Below, piece after piece: positions 7,930 to 16,481 of a stretch of 64,000 nucleotides of DNA. The notes beneath the pieces are model-generated. The model was not told where the DNA came from and made no database searches. It worked only from the letters and a program-made list of their open reading frames with translations. Every line of letters starts with the position of its first letter. Positions within the stretch are counted from its first letter, which is position 1. The position numbers and the translations under genes were made by a program. Where the stretch lies: contig JACCWI010000055.1 in the NCBI GenBank assembly GCA_013697725.1, positions 248,001-312,000 on the forward strand, given 5' to 3'. Origin of the DNA: Tatlockia sp. (GTDB taxonomy: Bacteria > Pseudomonadota > Gammaproteobacteria > Legionellales > Legionellaceae).

Positions 7930-9108
7930 ATGATCTATGGCATTTTAAACCTATCGTTATGGGGATACGTGCTAGCAACGATAGTGCTTACCCAGATAAC
8001 TATCGCCGGAGTCACAATTTATTTACATCGTCATCAGACTCATCGTGCTTTAACTTTGCATCCTATTGTAAGTCACTTTTTCCGTTTTTGGCTGTGGTTG
8101 ACGACTGGAATGGTAACGGCGCAATGGGTAGCAATTCATCGTAAACATCATGCAACCACTGATGTTGAAGGCGATCCACACAGCCCTAAAGTATTGGGAA
8201 TAAAGAAAGTCTTTTGGCAAGGCGCAGAATTATATAAAAAAGCATCTCAAGACAAAGAAATGGTTGCCAAATATGCTCATGGTACTCCTGATGATTGGAT
8301 TGAGCGTAATGTCTATACTCGTTTATCGGCGAGAGGCATTTTACTCATGTTCTTTATTGATCTTTTACTCTTTGGTTTACCGGGGATCTCAATTTGGGCC
8401 ATTCAAATGATGTGGATTCCAATTCATGCGGCAGGTGTGATTAATGGTATAGGACATCATGTGGGCTATAGAAATTTTGAATGTCCCGATGTGTCAACAA
8501 ACATAATTCCTTGGGGATTTTGGATAGGCGGCGAAGAGCTGCATAACAATCATCATACCTTTGCATCTTCCGCTAAATTTTCTATGAGATGGTGGGAATT
8601 TGACATTGGCTGGTTTTACATTCGTTGCTTATCTTTTCTTGGCTTGGCAAAAGTTAAAAAATTGCCGCCTAAATTGGTACAAGAAGCTGGAAAATTAAAT
8701 GTCGATCTTGAAACTGTTAAAGCAGTGATAGGAAATCGTTTCCAGATCATGTCTCAGTATTACAATCGCGTTGTGCGTCCAATCCTTAAACATGAACGCA
8801 GTGCTAATAAGGCAGATAAACATTTATTTCAGCGAGCTGGAGCCTTGTTCCGCCGCCAGGATATGTTATTGTCGCCAAAAGCACAGACTCGATTACAGGC
8901 TTTGCTAGAGCGTTATGAACGTTTACGGATGGTTTATAGTTACCGACAATCTTTGCAGAATATTTGGCTAAAAACGGCGAGCTCACAAAAAGAGCTAGTT
9001 GATGCCTTGCAGCAATGGTGTAAACAAGCCGAAGAATCAGGTTTAGATGTGTTGCGTCAATTTTCTATTCAAATAAAAGGCTATGTGCAGCAACCTGCGA
9101 AACTATAA
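7930..9108 (+). CDS. Membrane fatty acid (acyl-CoA type) delta-9 desaturase
   Basis: Introduces a double bond into membrane or CoA-linked acyl chains with a di-iron centre. The three histidine clusters are present: HRHQTH at residues 33-38, HRKHH at 70-74 and HNNHH at 205-209, with hydrophobic helices between them. I chose the ATG at 7930, which has AACGGAG five bases upstream, giving 392 residues; an upstream TTG at 7858 is open but has no ribosome binding site. After the last histidine box comes a cytosolic extension of about 170 residues. Its end (LLERYERLRMVYSYRQSLQN and onward to about W-x-K-Q-A-E-E-S-G-L) reminds me of the C-terminus of ISL3-family transposases. The gene is monocistronic and ends at a strong hairpin. 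Confidence 0.88.
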   Translation: MIYGILNLSLWGYVLATIVLTQITIAGVTIYLHRHQTHRALTLHPIVSHFFRFWLWLTTGMVTAQWVAIHRKHHATTDVEGDPHSPKVLGIKKVFWQGAELYKKASQDKEMVAKYAHGTPDDWIERNVYTRLSARGILLMFFIDLLLFGLPGISIWAIQMMWIPIHAAGVINGIGHHVGYRNFECPDVSTNIIPWGFWIGGEELHNNHHTFASSAKFSMRWWEFDIGWFYIRCLSFLGLAKVKKLPPKLVQEAGKLNVDLETVKAVIGNRFQIMSQYYNRVVRPILKHERSANKADKHLFQRAGALFRRQDMLLSPKAQTRLQALLERYERLRMVYSYRQSLQNIWLKTASSQKELVDALQQWCKQAEESGLDVLRQFSIQIKGYVQQPAKL

Positions 9109-9124
9109 GATAGCCATCCAATTC

Positions 9125-9160
9125 AAATCTACCTTTTTTGAGATTAAAAAAGGTAGATTT
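9125..9160. terminator. Bidirectional terminator between desaturase and hypothetical gene
   Basis: AAATCTACCTTTTTT (9125-9139) and AAAAAAGGTAGATTT (9146-9160) form a perfect 15-bp stem with a six-base loop. Each arm supplies a T run in its own direction, and the element lies between two convergent genes. Confidence 0.85.
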
Positions 9161-9195
9161 ATTTAAAATAGATTCATTCTCTAGCCGTTTAAATC

Positions 9196-9633
9196 TCAAT
9201 TGTAAATAATATTAGCTTGCGCATAAAAAAGAGTGGTAGGTGCCAAGCGTTTATCCATAATTTCTAAAGCAATATTTTTGATAAAAATATCCATTGTCTT
9301 TTTAGGTAAATAAAGGACAGTCGGTTCGCCAGGTATTCCACAATCTGAAGTCGAATAGGCATAATCTTCAACTCCAATTTCTTTCATAAAAGAAATAATT
9401 TTATAAAGATTACCCTCGCAGGCGCAAATAACCCCAGCATTTATCCGTCTCTCATCATGCCAAATTGCAAAAAACTGATTTAGGGCAAAGAGATCAACAA
9501 GTTGATCTTCATCATCAAATTGATAAATAGATTTATCATCAATGTTTAAATCCTGATCTTGAAAATTTTCATAAACAAAAAATTTAAGACCAAAGATTTC
9601 AAAAAGCTTCCTCTCCATTGGAATTTTTCTCAT
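9196..9633 (-). CDS. Hypothetical acidic cytosolic protein
   Basis: I do not recognise this 145-residue protein. It has no signal peptide or membrane segment. Notable features are an acidic middle (NIDDKSIYQFDDEDQLVDLF), a central segment with WHDERRINAGVICACEGN, and TSDCGIPGEPTVLYLPKK. The start chosen is the ATG at 9631-9633, which has GAGG six bases upstream; a TTG ten codons earlier is open but lacks a site. Codon use is AT-rich like the effector candidates elsewhere in the window. It is transcribed alone, convergent with the desaturase, and could be a lineage-specific protein; an effector role cannot be argued from sequence alone. Confidence 0.65.
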   Translation of the reverse strand: MRKIPMERKLFEIFGLKFFVYENFQDQDLNIDDKSIYQFDDEDQLVDLFALNQFFAIWHDERRINAGVICACEGNLYKIISFMKEIGVEDYAYSTSDCGIPGEPTVLYLPKKTMDIFIKNIALEIMDKRLAPTTLFYAQANIIYN

Positions 9634-9989
9634 GTCGTCCTCTGTTAATTCCCTGAGTCGCAATCAGTTTATTAAAACTGAGACTAAATTAAAAGGAATT
9701 AAATTTTTATCGTGAAATTGAGCTCAGTTTTAACTTTTGATGTATTGCATTGACAATAAATTTTAATCCTTTTGCTTCTTGAAGCACATTAATAACTGAA
9801 AATAGTAATGTAAGCTGAATTATCTAAACAGTTAAAGCCTAGGATGCTGACACTGATTCTAATTTGATACCTTTGAGCAGCGATAGGCTAAATGAAAATG
9901 GGATAAAAATTGAGTTGATAAACTAAAGACCTATGCTCTAATTGCAAATCAGATTCTGTAATTGTTGGCAGAGTGATACAGTCAAATCT
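9634..9989. other. Non-coding gap of 356 bases
   Basis: No open frame of useful length is visible on either strand. The gap holds the presumed promoter of the hypothetical gene to its left and the 3' untranslated region of ltaE. Two inverted repeats occur: AAAACTGAG with CTCAGTTTT (about 9674-9735), and AACTAAAGA at 9921-9929 with TCTTTAGTT at 9987-9995, the second overlapping the last codons of ltaE. Neither looks like an intrinsic terminator because the loops are long. Confidence 0.5.
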
Positions 9990-11015
9990 TTAGTTAGCAA
10001 AAAAGAATTTAATTTTATTAATTACGTGGTTTATATCCTCTTTAGAAACATCCAAATGGGTTACCAAACGTACAAAGCCATTCGCGCGAAGTTTTTGGGG
10101 TATTACTATATTTTTTTCACGTAAATAATTATGAAGATCTGAATAATTTTCTTTAACTTTGAAGAAAAACATATTCGTCTGTAAACTATTTAAATCAACT
10201 TCAATCTCATCAAGTTCCGCCATTGACCTCGCTAAACATTCTGCATTTTCATGATCTTCGTTTAAGCGATTAATATTATGTTCCAAAGCATAAATGCCAG
10301 CTGCTGCAAGCATTCCTGCCTGGCGCATACCTCCTCCGAGAACCTTACGCCACCGTCTAGCCTTAGTTATCAATTCTTCAGAACCACAGAGCACTGAACC
10401 TACAGGTGCGCCTAAACCTTTGGATAAACAGATTGAAATGGAATCAAAGTTTTTAGATATTTTATTAAGACTAACGCCTAATTTAACAGCCGCATTGAAA
10501 ACTCTTGCTCCATCTAAATGAGAATTTAAACGATTGTTACGGCAAAAATTTTGCATCTCAGTTAGATAGCCAAGAGGTAATACTTTACCTGCAGTAGTAT
10601 TTTCAAGACACAGTAATTTAGTACGGGGATGATGATTATCTAAAGGTTTGATAGCCATAGAAACTTTATCCAGAGGTAGGCTGCCATCTAAAGCAAACTC
10701 TAAAGGCTGGGGTTGAATTGAGCCTAATACAGCAGCTCCTCCGCCCTCCCACATATAAGTATGTGCTGTTTGCCCTACAAGGTATTCATCGCCGCGCTCA
10801 CAGTGCGCCATTAAGGCCATTAGGTTGGATTGTGTGCCGGAAGGTGCAAAGACTGCAGCTTGCATTCCCGCTTGAGCGGCTAATAGCTCTTCGAGCTGCC
10901 TGACTGAGGGATCTTCACCATAAACATCATCACCAAGTTTAGCATTTATCATTGCCTCAAGCATTGGCTTGCCTGGTTTAGTCACTGTATCTGAACGTAA
11001 ATCAATAACTTTCAT
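9990..11015 (-). CDS. ltaE: Low-specificity L-threonine aldolase
   Basis: Pyridoxal-phosphate enzyme that splits threonine or allo-threonine to glycine and acetaldehyde. The 341-residue chain shows the family pattern from the N-terminus: DLRSDTVTKP, GDDVYGEDPSV, FAPSGTQSNLMA, HLDGARVFNAA, and the PLP-binding Lys199 in LSKGLGAPVGS. All expected residues are intact and the length matches E. coli LtaE (333). It lies 19 bases downstream of the PH-domain gene on the same strand, so the two are probably co-transcribed. Confidence 0.94.
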   Translation of the reverse strand: MKVIDLRSDTVTKPGKPMLEAMINAKLGDDVYGEDPSVRQLEELLAAQAGMQAAVFAPSGTQSNLMALMAHCERGDEYLVGQTAHTYMWEGGGAAVLGSIQPQPLEFALDGSLPLDKVSMAIKPLDNHHPRTKLLCLENTTAGKVLPLGYLTEMQNFCRNNRLNSHLDGARVFNAAVKLGVSLNKISKNFDSISICLSKGLGAPVGSVLCGSEELITKARRWRKVLGGGMRQAGMLAAAGIYALEHNINRLNEDHENAECLARSMAELDEIEVDLNSLQTNMFFFKVKENYSDLHNYLREKNIVIPQKLRANGFVRLVTHLDVSKEDINHVINKIKFFFAN

Positions 11016-11034
11016 GTCAACCTATACTAAAAAA

Positions 11035-11460
11035 TTAAGAATCATGCATAAGCTGTTCGATATATCGCCTGCAAGTAAGGGGTTTGTCAAGATATGCAAT
11101 CATATGTCGCGTACCACCAGTACCAGTTATGATCAAGTTTCCGTATTGAAAGATAGATCCCAGCACTGACTGTCGAATATCTATGGTTTCGATTTTAGCA
11201 ATAGGAATGTCGATAGTTTGCCTAACCATCATGCCCGTGCGCAGAATAACCTGCTTTTTTCGGATCGTTAGTGAAGAAAATTGATAATTAACCCAAGTCA
11301 TCGCAATCCAAATTAAAGAAATAACGACAAAAAGAAGAGCAACTTCTTTTAATTGTACAATTTCCACACCTATAAACATGGCAATACAGATAAAAACGAC
11401 TGGCCAGAAAAATAAAATCCAATGGAGTTTCGCTAAGTATACAGTCTCGCTATCTGCCAT
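11035..11460 (-). CDS. Membrane protein with bacterial PH domain (YdbS-like)
   Basis: About 141 residues with two adjacent membrane segments (roughly residues 12-31 and 38-57), then a soluble bacterial pleckstrin-homology-like domain. The DUF304/bPH2 signature can be seen as SLTIRKKQVILRTGMM, IPIAKIETIDIRQSVLG and FQYGNLIITGTGG. Function in the family is poorly known; members sit in the inner membrane. I start it at the ATG at 11458-11460, which has TGAGG nine bases upstream, rather than at an ATG five codons earlier that overlaps that site. It precedes ltaE and is divergent from dciA. Confidence 0.8.
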   Translation of the reverse strand: MADSETVYLAKLHWILFFWPVVFICIAMFIGVEIVQLKEVALLFVVISLIWIAMTWVNYQFSSLTIRKKQVILRTGMMVRQTIDIPIAKIETIDIRQSVLGSIFQYGNLIITGTGGTRHMIAYLDKPLTCRRYIEQLMHDS

Positions 11461-11562
11461 TTTTAAAAACCTCATGATTAATTAATTCGCTTATCATATT
11501 GCAGATAAGCTAAATTTGCTATGCTATGACTTTGCTATGGCTAATAATGGGTTTATTTGAAT

Positions 11563-12009
11563 ATGATTCGATCTATCACTCGTTGTATGAATGCTCAACT
11601 AATCAAACTATGCGAGCGAACAATACAACTCGACGAATTGAGTTTCAAAATGAAAACTCTTTTACCCGAAAATTTACATGACAACTGTGCAGTTGCCTCC
11701 TTTAACCGCGGTTGTTTATTAATTATTGCTAAAAATTCAGCTTGGGCTACTGAGTTAAGGTATCGTTTGCCTGAGTTAAGAGATAAATTAAGGCAAGAAG
11801 GTTTATATCAGTTAACTTCGATAAAGATTTCATTACCCAATTTTGAAGAGGATCTAATACAAAAAAAAGCAGTCATAAAAACAGCTATCTCAGCAAAAGC
11901 TCGTTTAAATATTGAAAGGGCAGCAAAAGATTGCTCATATCAGCCCTTAAGGGATGCCCTCTATAATCTGGCAAGCGAAACTGCAGATAAGTTAAAAAAG
12001 TTTTTATAG
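11563..12009 (+). CDS. dciA: DciA (DUF721), predicted replicative helicase loader
   Basis: A 148-residue protein of the DUF721/DciA family. DciA loads or activates DnaB helicase in most bacteria that lack the phage-derived DnaC or DnaI. The family pattern is NLHDNCAVASFNRGCLLIIA, then SAWATELRYRLPELRDKL, a KH-like fold region of about residues 40-100. The C-terminal tail is helical and charged. Its position next to lpxC is the usual one for DciA in gammaproteobacteria outside Enterobacteriales, where secM occupies the place. The ATG at 11563 is used; an open TTG two codons earlier is less likely. Confidence 0.82.
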   Translation: MIRSITRCMNAQLIKLCERTIQLDELSFKMKTLLPENLHDNCAVASFNRGCLLIIAKNSAWATELRYRLPELRDKLRQEGLYQLTSIKISLPNFEEDLIQKKAVIKTAISAKARLNIERAAKDCSYQPLRDALYNLASETADKLKKFL

Positions 12010-12052
12010 AGCTCGAGAAGAAAGCTGAATCTATCCTTGTTCAGATTGAGGA

Positions 12053-12970
12053 TTAAGCTTCTGCAGGTTGAAAGAGATCGGGGAGGCTAGCTGTTTGATA
12101 ATTTTCCGCATCAAAATAAGTATATTCCCAGGCATCTTGACGTTGCATTAATTCTCGTAATAAACGGTTATTGAGTTCATGTCCTGATTTATAGCCTTCA
12201 AAGGCACCTATTAAACCGCAGCCTAGAAGATTCAGATCACCTATTGCATCGAGAACTTTATGAGTGACAAATTCACCTTCAAAACGCAGACCATCTTCAT
12301 TAAGAACACGATAATCATCCACTACAATAGCGTTATCTAAACTACCGCCTTTTGCCAAATCACATTCACGCAACTTTTCATAATCCGATAAAAAACCGAA
12401 AGTTCGAGCTCGGCAAACTTCTTTTACATAGGAAGTTGATGAGAGATCAAAAGTAGCTGATTGAGGTTTGTCGTTAAAAACGGGGTGTTCAAAATCAATG
12501 GTAAAGGATACTTTGTAGCCATTATAGGGTACAAATTGCACATATTTATCTTTATCTTCTATACGAATAGGTTTCAAAATACGAATAAATCGTTTTGCCG
12601 CACTTTGTTCACGAATTCCTGCAGATTGGATTAGAAACACAAAAGGTGCAGCACTTCCATCCATAATTGGTATTTCTGCGGCATTTACATCAACATAGGC
12701 ATTATCTATACCTAAGCCTGCAAATGCTGAGAGAAGATGTTCTACAGTTGCTACTTTCACACCATCTTTCTGCAAAGATGTACAAAGCATAGTATCGCCG
12801 ACGTGGTCATAGAGAGCTGGAATTTCAACGACCGGATTTAAATCAGTACGTCTAAAAATAATACCTGTATTAATTGGGGCTGGGTGCAGTGTGAGAAGAA
12901 CTTTTTCTCCAGAATGTAAAGCAACCCCAGTTGCTTGAATGACTTTTTTAGGAGTTCTTTGTTTTATCAT
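12053..12970 (-). CDS. lpxC: UDP-3-O-acyl-N-acetylglucosamine deacetylase
   Basis: Zinc hydrolase for the committed step of lipid A synthesis. The 305-residue protein has Glu77-His78 (VEHLLSA), His237 and Asp241 ([10 protein letters not shown]) as catalytic and zinc-binding residues, and His264 (KSGHELNN), each aligned within one residue of the E. coli positions. AGGTGA stands seven bases before the ATG. It follows ftsZ as in E. coli, but a hairpin after ftsZ and a good promoter at 13022-13050 suggest it is transcribed on its own. The C-terminus ends PDLFQPAEA without the extended degradation tail of E. coli LpxC. Confidence 0.98.
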   Translation of the reverse strand: MIKQRTPKKVIQATGVALHSGEKVLLTLHPAPINTGIIFRRTDLNPVVEIPALYDHVGDTMLCTSLQKDGVKVATVEHLLSAFAGLGIDNAYVDVNAAEIPIMDGSAAPFVFLIQSAGIREQSAAKRFIRILKPIRIEDKDKYVQFVPYNGYKVSFTIDFEHPVFNDKPQSATFDLSSTSYVKEVCRARTFGFLSDYEKLRECDLAKGGSLDNAIVVDDYRVLNEDGLRFEGEFVTHKVLDAIGDLNLLGCGLIGAFEGYKSGHELNNRLLRELMQRQDAWEYTYFDAENYQTASLPDLFQPAEA

Positions 12971-13021
12971 TCAGTGATCACCTGTTATATATCCCATATT
13001 TTTCGCGCAATAAACAACCAA

Positions 13022-13050
13022 ATCATATCAACAATTTATTGATTTGTCTA
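13022..13050 (-). promoter_or_regulatory. Sigma-70 promoter for lpxC
   Basis: On the minus strand TAGACA (13045-13050, five of six) is followed after exactly 17 bases by TATGAT (13022-13027, five of six). Transcription would start near 13015 and give an untranslated leader of about 45 bases. Confidence 0.6.
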
Positions 13051-13124
13051 ATTTTTTAAGCGAGATCGTACTACAAAAATTATGAGTTTTTTTTCTAAAC
13101 TTTAAAGATTAGTTAGCTATGAAA

Positions 13125-13167
13125 TTTAGGCTCTAGGACCGTTTATCTGACGTTCTTAAAGCCTAAA
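13125..13167 (-). terminator. Long hairpin after ftsZ
   Basis: TTTAGGCT (13125-13132) pairs perfectly with AGCCTAAA (13160-13167), and the stem continues inward with two mismatches toward GGACCG and CGTTCT. It starts 12 bases after the ftsZ stop and has no T run, so it may terminate or stabilise the end of the division-cluster transcript. Confidence 0.45.
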
Positions 13168-13178
13168 TACAGAATCTA

Positions 13179-14360
13179 CTATTCTACCTCTTCCTCTTGG
13201 CGCCGTAAAAAGGCAGGTATATCTAGATAATCTACGTCAGCTACAGAATTTTCAGTTTTTGAATTAATAGAATTTGCTGCGGCTTGTTTACGCATAACGG
13301 CAGGTCGGTCAAAATATTGGTAGTCCAGCGAACCATCACTACGAGTTGATTCAGTCATGCGGCTTCTCGAAATATTTTGTTGTTGCTGTTGACCACGAGC
13401 ATGTGAGTCACCCAGTCCTGTAACAATTACGGTTACACGCATCTCATCTGTCATATCCGGGTCGATAACTGTGCCAACAACCACGGTAGCATCATCTGAA
13501 GTAAACTGTTTGACTACATCACCAACCTCTTCAAATTCACCAATAGACATATCTAAACCAGCCGTGATATTAACTAAAATACCTCTTGCGCCGGATAAGT
13601 TGACATCTTCCAATAAAGGAGATGCAATTGCCGCTTCTGCGGCTTGACGCGCTCGTTGTTCACCGTGAGCAGTTCCTGTTCCCATCATTGCCATGCCCAT
13701 TTCAGACATCACTGTGCGTACATCTGCAAAATCAACGTTGATTAGGCCGGGACGAGTGATCAAGTCAGAAATTCCTTTAACAGCGCCTAGTAGGACATTG
13801 TTGGCTGCTTTGAAGGCGTTAATTAGGCTAATATTTTTTCCTAGAACGCTCAATAATTTATTATTAGGGATAGTAATTAGCGAGTCTACATGCTCAGCTA
13901 AACGACGAATGCCTTCCTCAGCTGCTAATGCACGTTGCTTTCCTTCAAAAGAAAAAGGTTTGGTAACGATTGCAACAGTAAGAATACCCAGCTCTTTAGC
14001 AATTTCTGCAAAAACGGGAGCTGCACCTGTCCCTGTACCACCACCCATTCCGGCGGTGATAAAAACCATATCAGCGCCAGTAAGCACTTCTCTTATTCGT
14101 TCTCGATCCTCTTCAGCGGCTTCACGACCCACTTTAGGATTAGCACCAGCGCCTAATCCTTTGGTTAGTTCATCGCCTAATTGAATGTGAATTTTCGCAT
14201 TTGAATTTTTAAGTGCCTGAGCATCAGTATTTGCACAGATAAATTCAACGTCATCAATTTTTTCAGCGACCATATGTTCAACTGCATTTCCGCCGCCGCC
14301 GCCTACACCAACGACCTTAATTACGGCATTGTCTTGCTGACTTTCCGCTAGTTCAAACAT
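13179..14360 (-). CDS. ftsZ: Cell division GTPase FtsZ
   Basis: Tubulin homologue that forms the cytokinetic ring. The 393-residue protein has the GTP-binding GGGTGTG at residues 106-112, the T7 loop region [11 protein letters not shown] near 205-215, a variable linker (containing QQQQQ), and the conserved C-terminal peptide DIPAFLRRQ that binds FtsA and ZipA. I start it at the ATG at 14358-14360 (MFELAES) with GTGGAG eight bases upstream, matching other FtsZ proteins. It is the last gene of the dcw block proper, downstream of ftsA with a 145-bp gap that may hold an extra promoter. Confidence 0.98.
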   Translation of the reverse strand: MFELAESQQDNAVIKVVGVGGGGGNAVEHMVAEKIDDVEFICANTDAQALKNSNAKIHIQLGDELTKGLGAGANPKVGREAAEEDRERIREVLTGADMVFITAGMGGGTGTGAAPVFAEIAKELGILTVAIVTKPFSFEGKQRALAAEEGIRRLAEHVDSLITIPNNKLLSVLGKNISLINAFKAANNVLLGAVKGISDLITRPGLINVDFADVRTVMSEMGMAMMGTGTAHGEQRARQAAEAAIASPLLEDVNLSGARGILVNITAGLDMSIGEFEEVGDVVKQFTSDDATVVVGTVIDPDMTDEMRVTVIVTGLGDSHARGQQQQQNISRSRMTESTRSDGSLDYQYFDRPAVMRKQAAANSINSKTENSVADVDYLDIPAFLRRQEEEVE

Positions 14361-14505
14361 AAGATCACTCCACTTAATTCTCTGTAAAATTATCGAAATC
14401 CTGAATTTGCACCTGTTCACTTCGGAACTTAACTGCAAAATCGGGGGTTTATAACTGCTAATCTACTTTCAAGTTTTAACACTCTTGGGTGTATTTGGGA
14501 AGTTC

Positions 14506-15744
14506 CTAAAAATTTCCTTTAAACCACTCTCTCATTCTCGCTAGCACTGATTTGCTACTCACATTCAAAATCGGCACATTATAACCACCTTCATATTGCT
14601 GTTGAAAGCCATGAAGTAATAAACCTACACCAGTTGCTAATGAAGGATTGGATTTTGTATCGATTAAACCGGAAATATGCGGAGTAAAGCCTAATCGAAC
14701 TGGCATTTCAAAACACATTTCAGCCAATTCAATAGCGCCCTGAACACAAGAACCGCCGCCTGTAATTACCATCCCCGCAGCTATGCGTTGCTCAAACCCG
14801 CTACGTCTGAGCTCGTTACGAACTAGAGAAAATAGCTCCTCATAACGGGCAGAAACGACTTCTGAAAGCACCTTGCTAGAAATTTTCCGACCAGAGCGCT
14901 CACTGACGCTCATTACTTCGATCATTTCACTCGCGCTAGCCAATTCAGGCATAGCAAAAGCATGTGCTATTTTAATTGCTTCAGCAGCTTTTGTAGGCGT
15001 GCGTAAGGCCATAGCAATATCGTTAGTAACTTGATCACCGGCAATGGGAATTACTGCAGTATATTGGATAGCGCCTTCTGCAAAGATGGCGATATCTATT
15101 GTTCCTGCGCCGATATCAATTAAACAAACGCCTAGCTCTTTCTCATCCTCGGTAAGGACTGCGTGACTGGAGGCAAGCTGCTCAAGAATAATATCATTGA
15201 CTTCTAAGCCACAGCGACGAACGCATTTAGCAATGTTCTGAGCGGCACTCATAGCGCCAGTTACAATGTGGACTCGAGCTTCCAAGCGAACGCCGGCCAT
15301 GCCAACTGGTTCACGGATGCTTCCCTGATTATCAATAATAAATTCTTGGGGTAAGATGTGAAGAATTTTTTGATCCGCCGGTATTGCTACTGCTTTTGCC
15401 GCGTCGATCACTCGCTCTACATCGGTTTGCGTAACCTCCATATCACGGATTGCCACAATACCATGTGAGTTTAAACTGCGAATATGGCTGCCTGCGATAC
15501 CGGCATAAACAGTGCGAACCTCACAACCGGCTTTAAGTTCAGCTTCTTGAACTGCACGCTGAATGGTATTAACAGTTGCTTCGATATCAACCACCACACC
15601 ACGCTTTAATCCACGCGAAGGTTGATTACCAATACCAATAATCTCTATGGATCCATCTGCGGTAACTTCACCTATCAAGGCCACTACTTTGGAAGTTCCG
15701 ATATCAAGACCGGTAATGATATTTTTTTCTAATTTTTTTGCCAT
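14506..15744 (-). CDS. ftsA: Cell division protein FtsA
   Basis: Actin-like ATPase that tethers FtsZ to the membrane. The 412-residue chain begins MAKKLEKNIITGLDIGTSKV (phosphate 1 motif) and contains LIDIGAGTIDIAIF (phosphate 2) and MVITGGGSCVQGAIELAEM (adenosine motif). The C-terminus ends in an amphipathic, positively charged helix (ARMREWFKGNF), the membrane-targeting sequence of the family. The start at 15744 has AGGAAG close upstream; a longer in-frame start overlapping ftsQ is less likely. It follows ftsQ with 13 bases between them. Confidence 0.97.
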   Translation of the reverse strand: MAKKLEKNIITGLDIGTSKVVALIGEVTADGSIEIIGIGNQPSRGLKRGVVVDIEATVNTIQRAVQEAELKAGCEVRTVYAGIAGSHIRSLNSHGIVAIRDMEVTQTDVERVIDAAKAVAIPADQKILHILPQEFIIDNQGSIREPVGMAGVRLEARVHIVTGAMSAAQNIAKCVRRCGLEVNDIILEQLASSHAVLTEDEKELGVCLIDIGAGTIDIAIFAEGAIQYTAVIPIAGDQVTNDIAMALRTPTKAAEAIKIAHAFAMPELASASEMIEVMSVSERSGRKISSKVLSEVVSARYEELFSLVRNELRRSGFEQRIAAGMVITGGGSCVQGAIELAEMCFEMPVRLGFTPHISGLIDTKSNPSLATGVGLLLHGFQQQYEGGYNVPILNVSSKSVLARMREWFKGNF

Positions 15745-15757
15745 TATCTTCCTATTA

Positions 15758-16462
15758 TTATTTCCACTGTACTGCCATGCCACGCGGATATCTTAAATCC
15801 ACACTCATTAACTGCTCCGCTCGCTCGCCAAACACTGCAGGATAAGCTTTACAAAAACGAGTTATGCGCATCTCCAAATCCCGCTTACCCAAGTGAATCT
15901 GTAAGCCATTCGCCAAAGTGAGATCCCAAGCATGATTATCCCGCCATTCCAACGCGGACGCGTACAAACCATAGATTGTTAATATCTTACTCATTTTTTT
16001 ATAAACTTGTAAGACCTCTTTCTCTTGATTATTAGGCCCTTTTAGTTTTGGTAGGGCTAAATCAGTTAATTCAGACCCCTTATTGAAAATTTCACCTGCC
16101 TCAGTGATTAAGCCATTATTCCAGGTTGCGGTAGGGATTTTTTCAATTAGCGTGATTTTTAAGGTATCTGGCCATATTCGTTCAATTTGGACATTGTTAG
16201 CCCAATCAAGTCCCGCCAGATCAGTGTACAAACGTCGAACAGGTAAAGTAAAAAAACTGGATTGAAGATAGCTAGACAGTAAAGACTGCAATTGTTGCCG
16301 CTTGATATGCTGATAACTAGCAGCGATTTTTACCGTATTAATCGGAAATCGCTGCGGGGAGGCCATGTATAAATAAAGAAGGCGAGTAGCTAAAATAAAT
16401 GCGACCGCAATCAACACCATTAAAAAGCTGGCATAGCGTAATCGTCCAGAACCTGCCCCCAT
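15758..16462 (-). CDS. ftsQ: Cell division protein FtsQ
   Basis: Bitopic inner-membrane protein that joins FtsL and FtsB in the division complex. A short basic N-terminus is followed by a single membrane helix at about residues 12-32. Next come a POTRA domain (FPINTVKIAASYQHIKRQQL to about residue 108, including WANNVQIERIWPDTLKITL and the EKIPTATW motif) and the periplasmic FtsQ domain ending SVDLRYPRGMAVQWK. At 234 residues it is slightly shorter than E. coli FtsQ. It lies between ddl and ftsA in the usual order. Confidence 0.94.
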   Translation of the reverse strand: MGAGSGRLRYASFLMVLIAVAFILATRLLYLYMASPQRFPINTVKIAASYQHIKRQQLQSLLSSYLQSSFFTLPVRRLYTDLAGLDWANNVQIERIWPDTLKITLIEKIPTATWNNGLITEAGEIFNKGSELTDLALPKLKGPNNQEKEVLQVYKKMSKILTIYGLYASALEWRDNHAWDLTLANGLQIHLGKRDLEMRITRFCKAYPAVFGERAEQLMSVDLRYPRGMAVQWK

Positions 16463-16481
16463 CTATTTGCCTCTCTCAAAT

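Noticed and set aside
12010..12052. Imperfect inverted repeat between convergent dciA and lpxC
   Set aside because: The AAGCTGAATC and ATTAAGCTT arms contain mismatches and an internal bulge; a terminator is likely somewhere here but this pairing is not convincing.
13693..14184. 163-codon frame opposite ftsZ
   Set aside because: It lies wholly inside the strongly conserved ftsZ gene, and its Ser/Pro/Ala-rich product is the typical shadow of a conserved gene.
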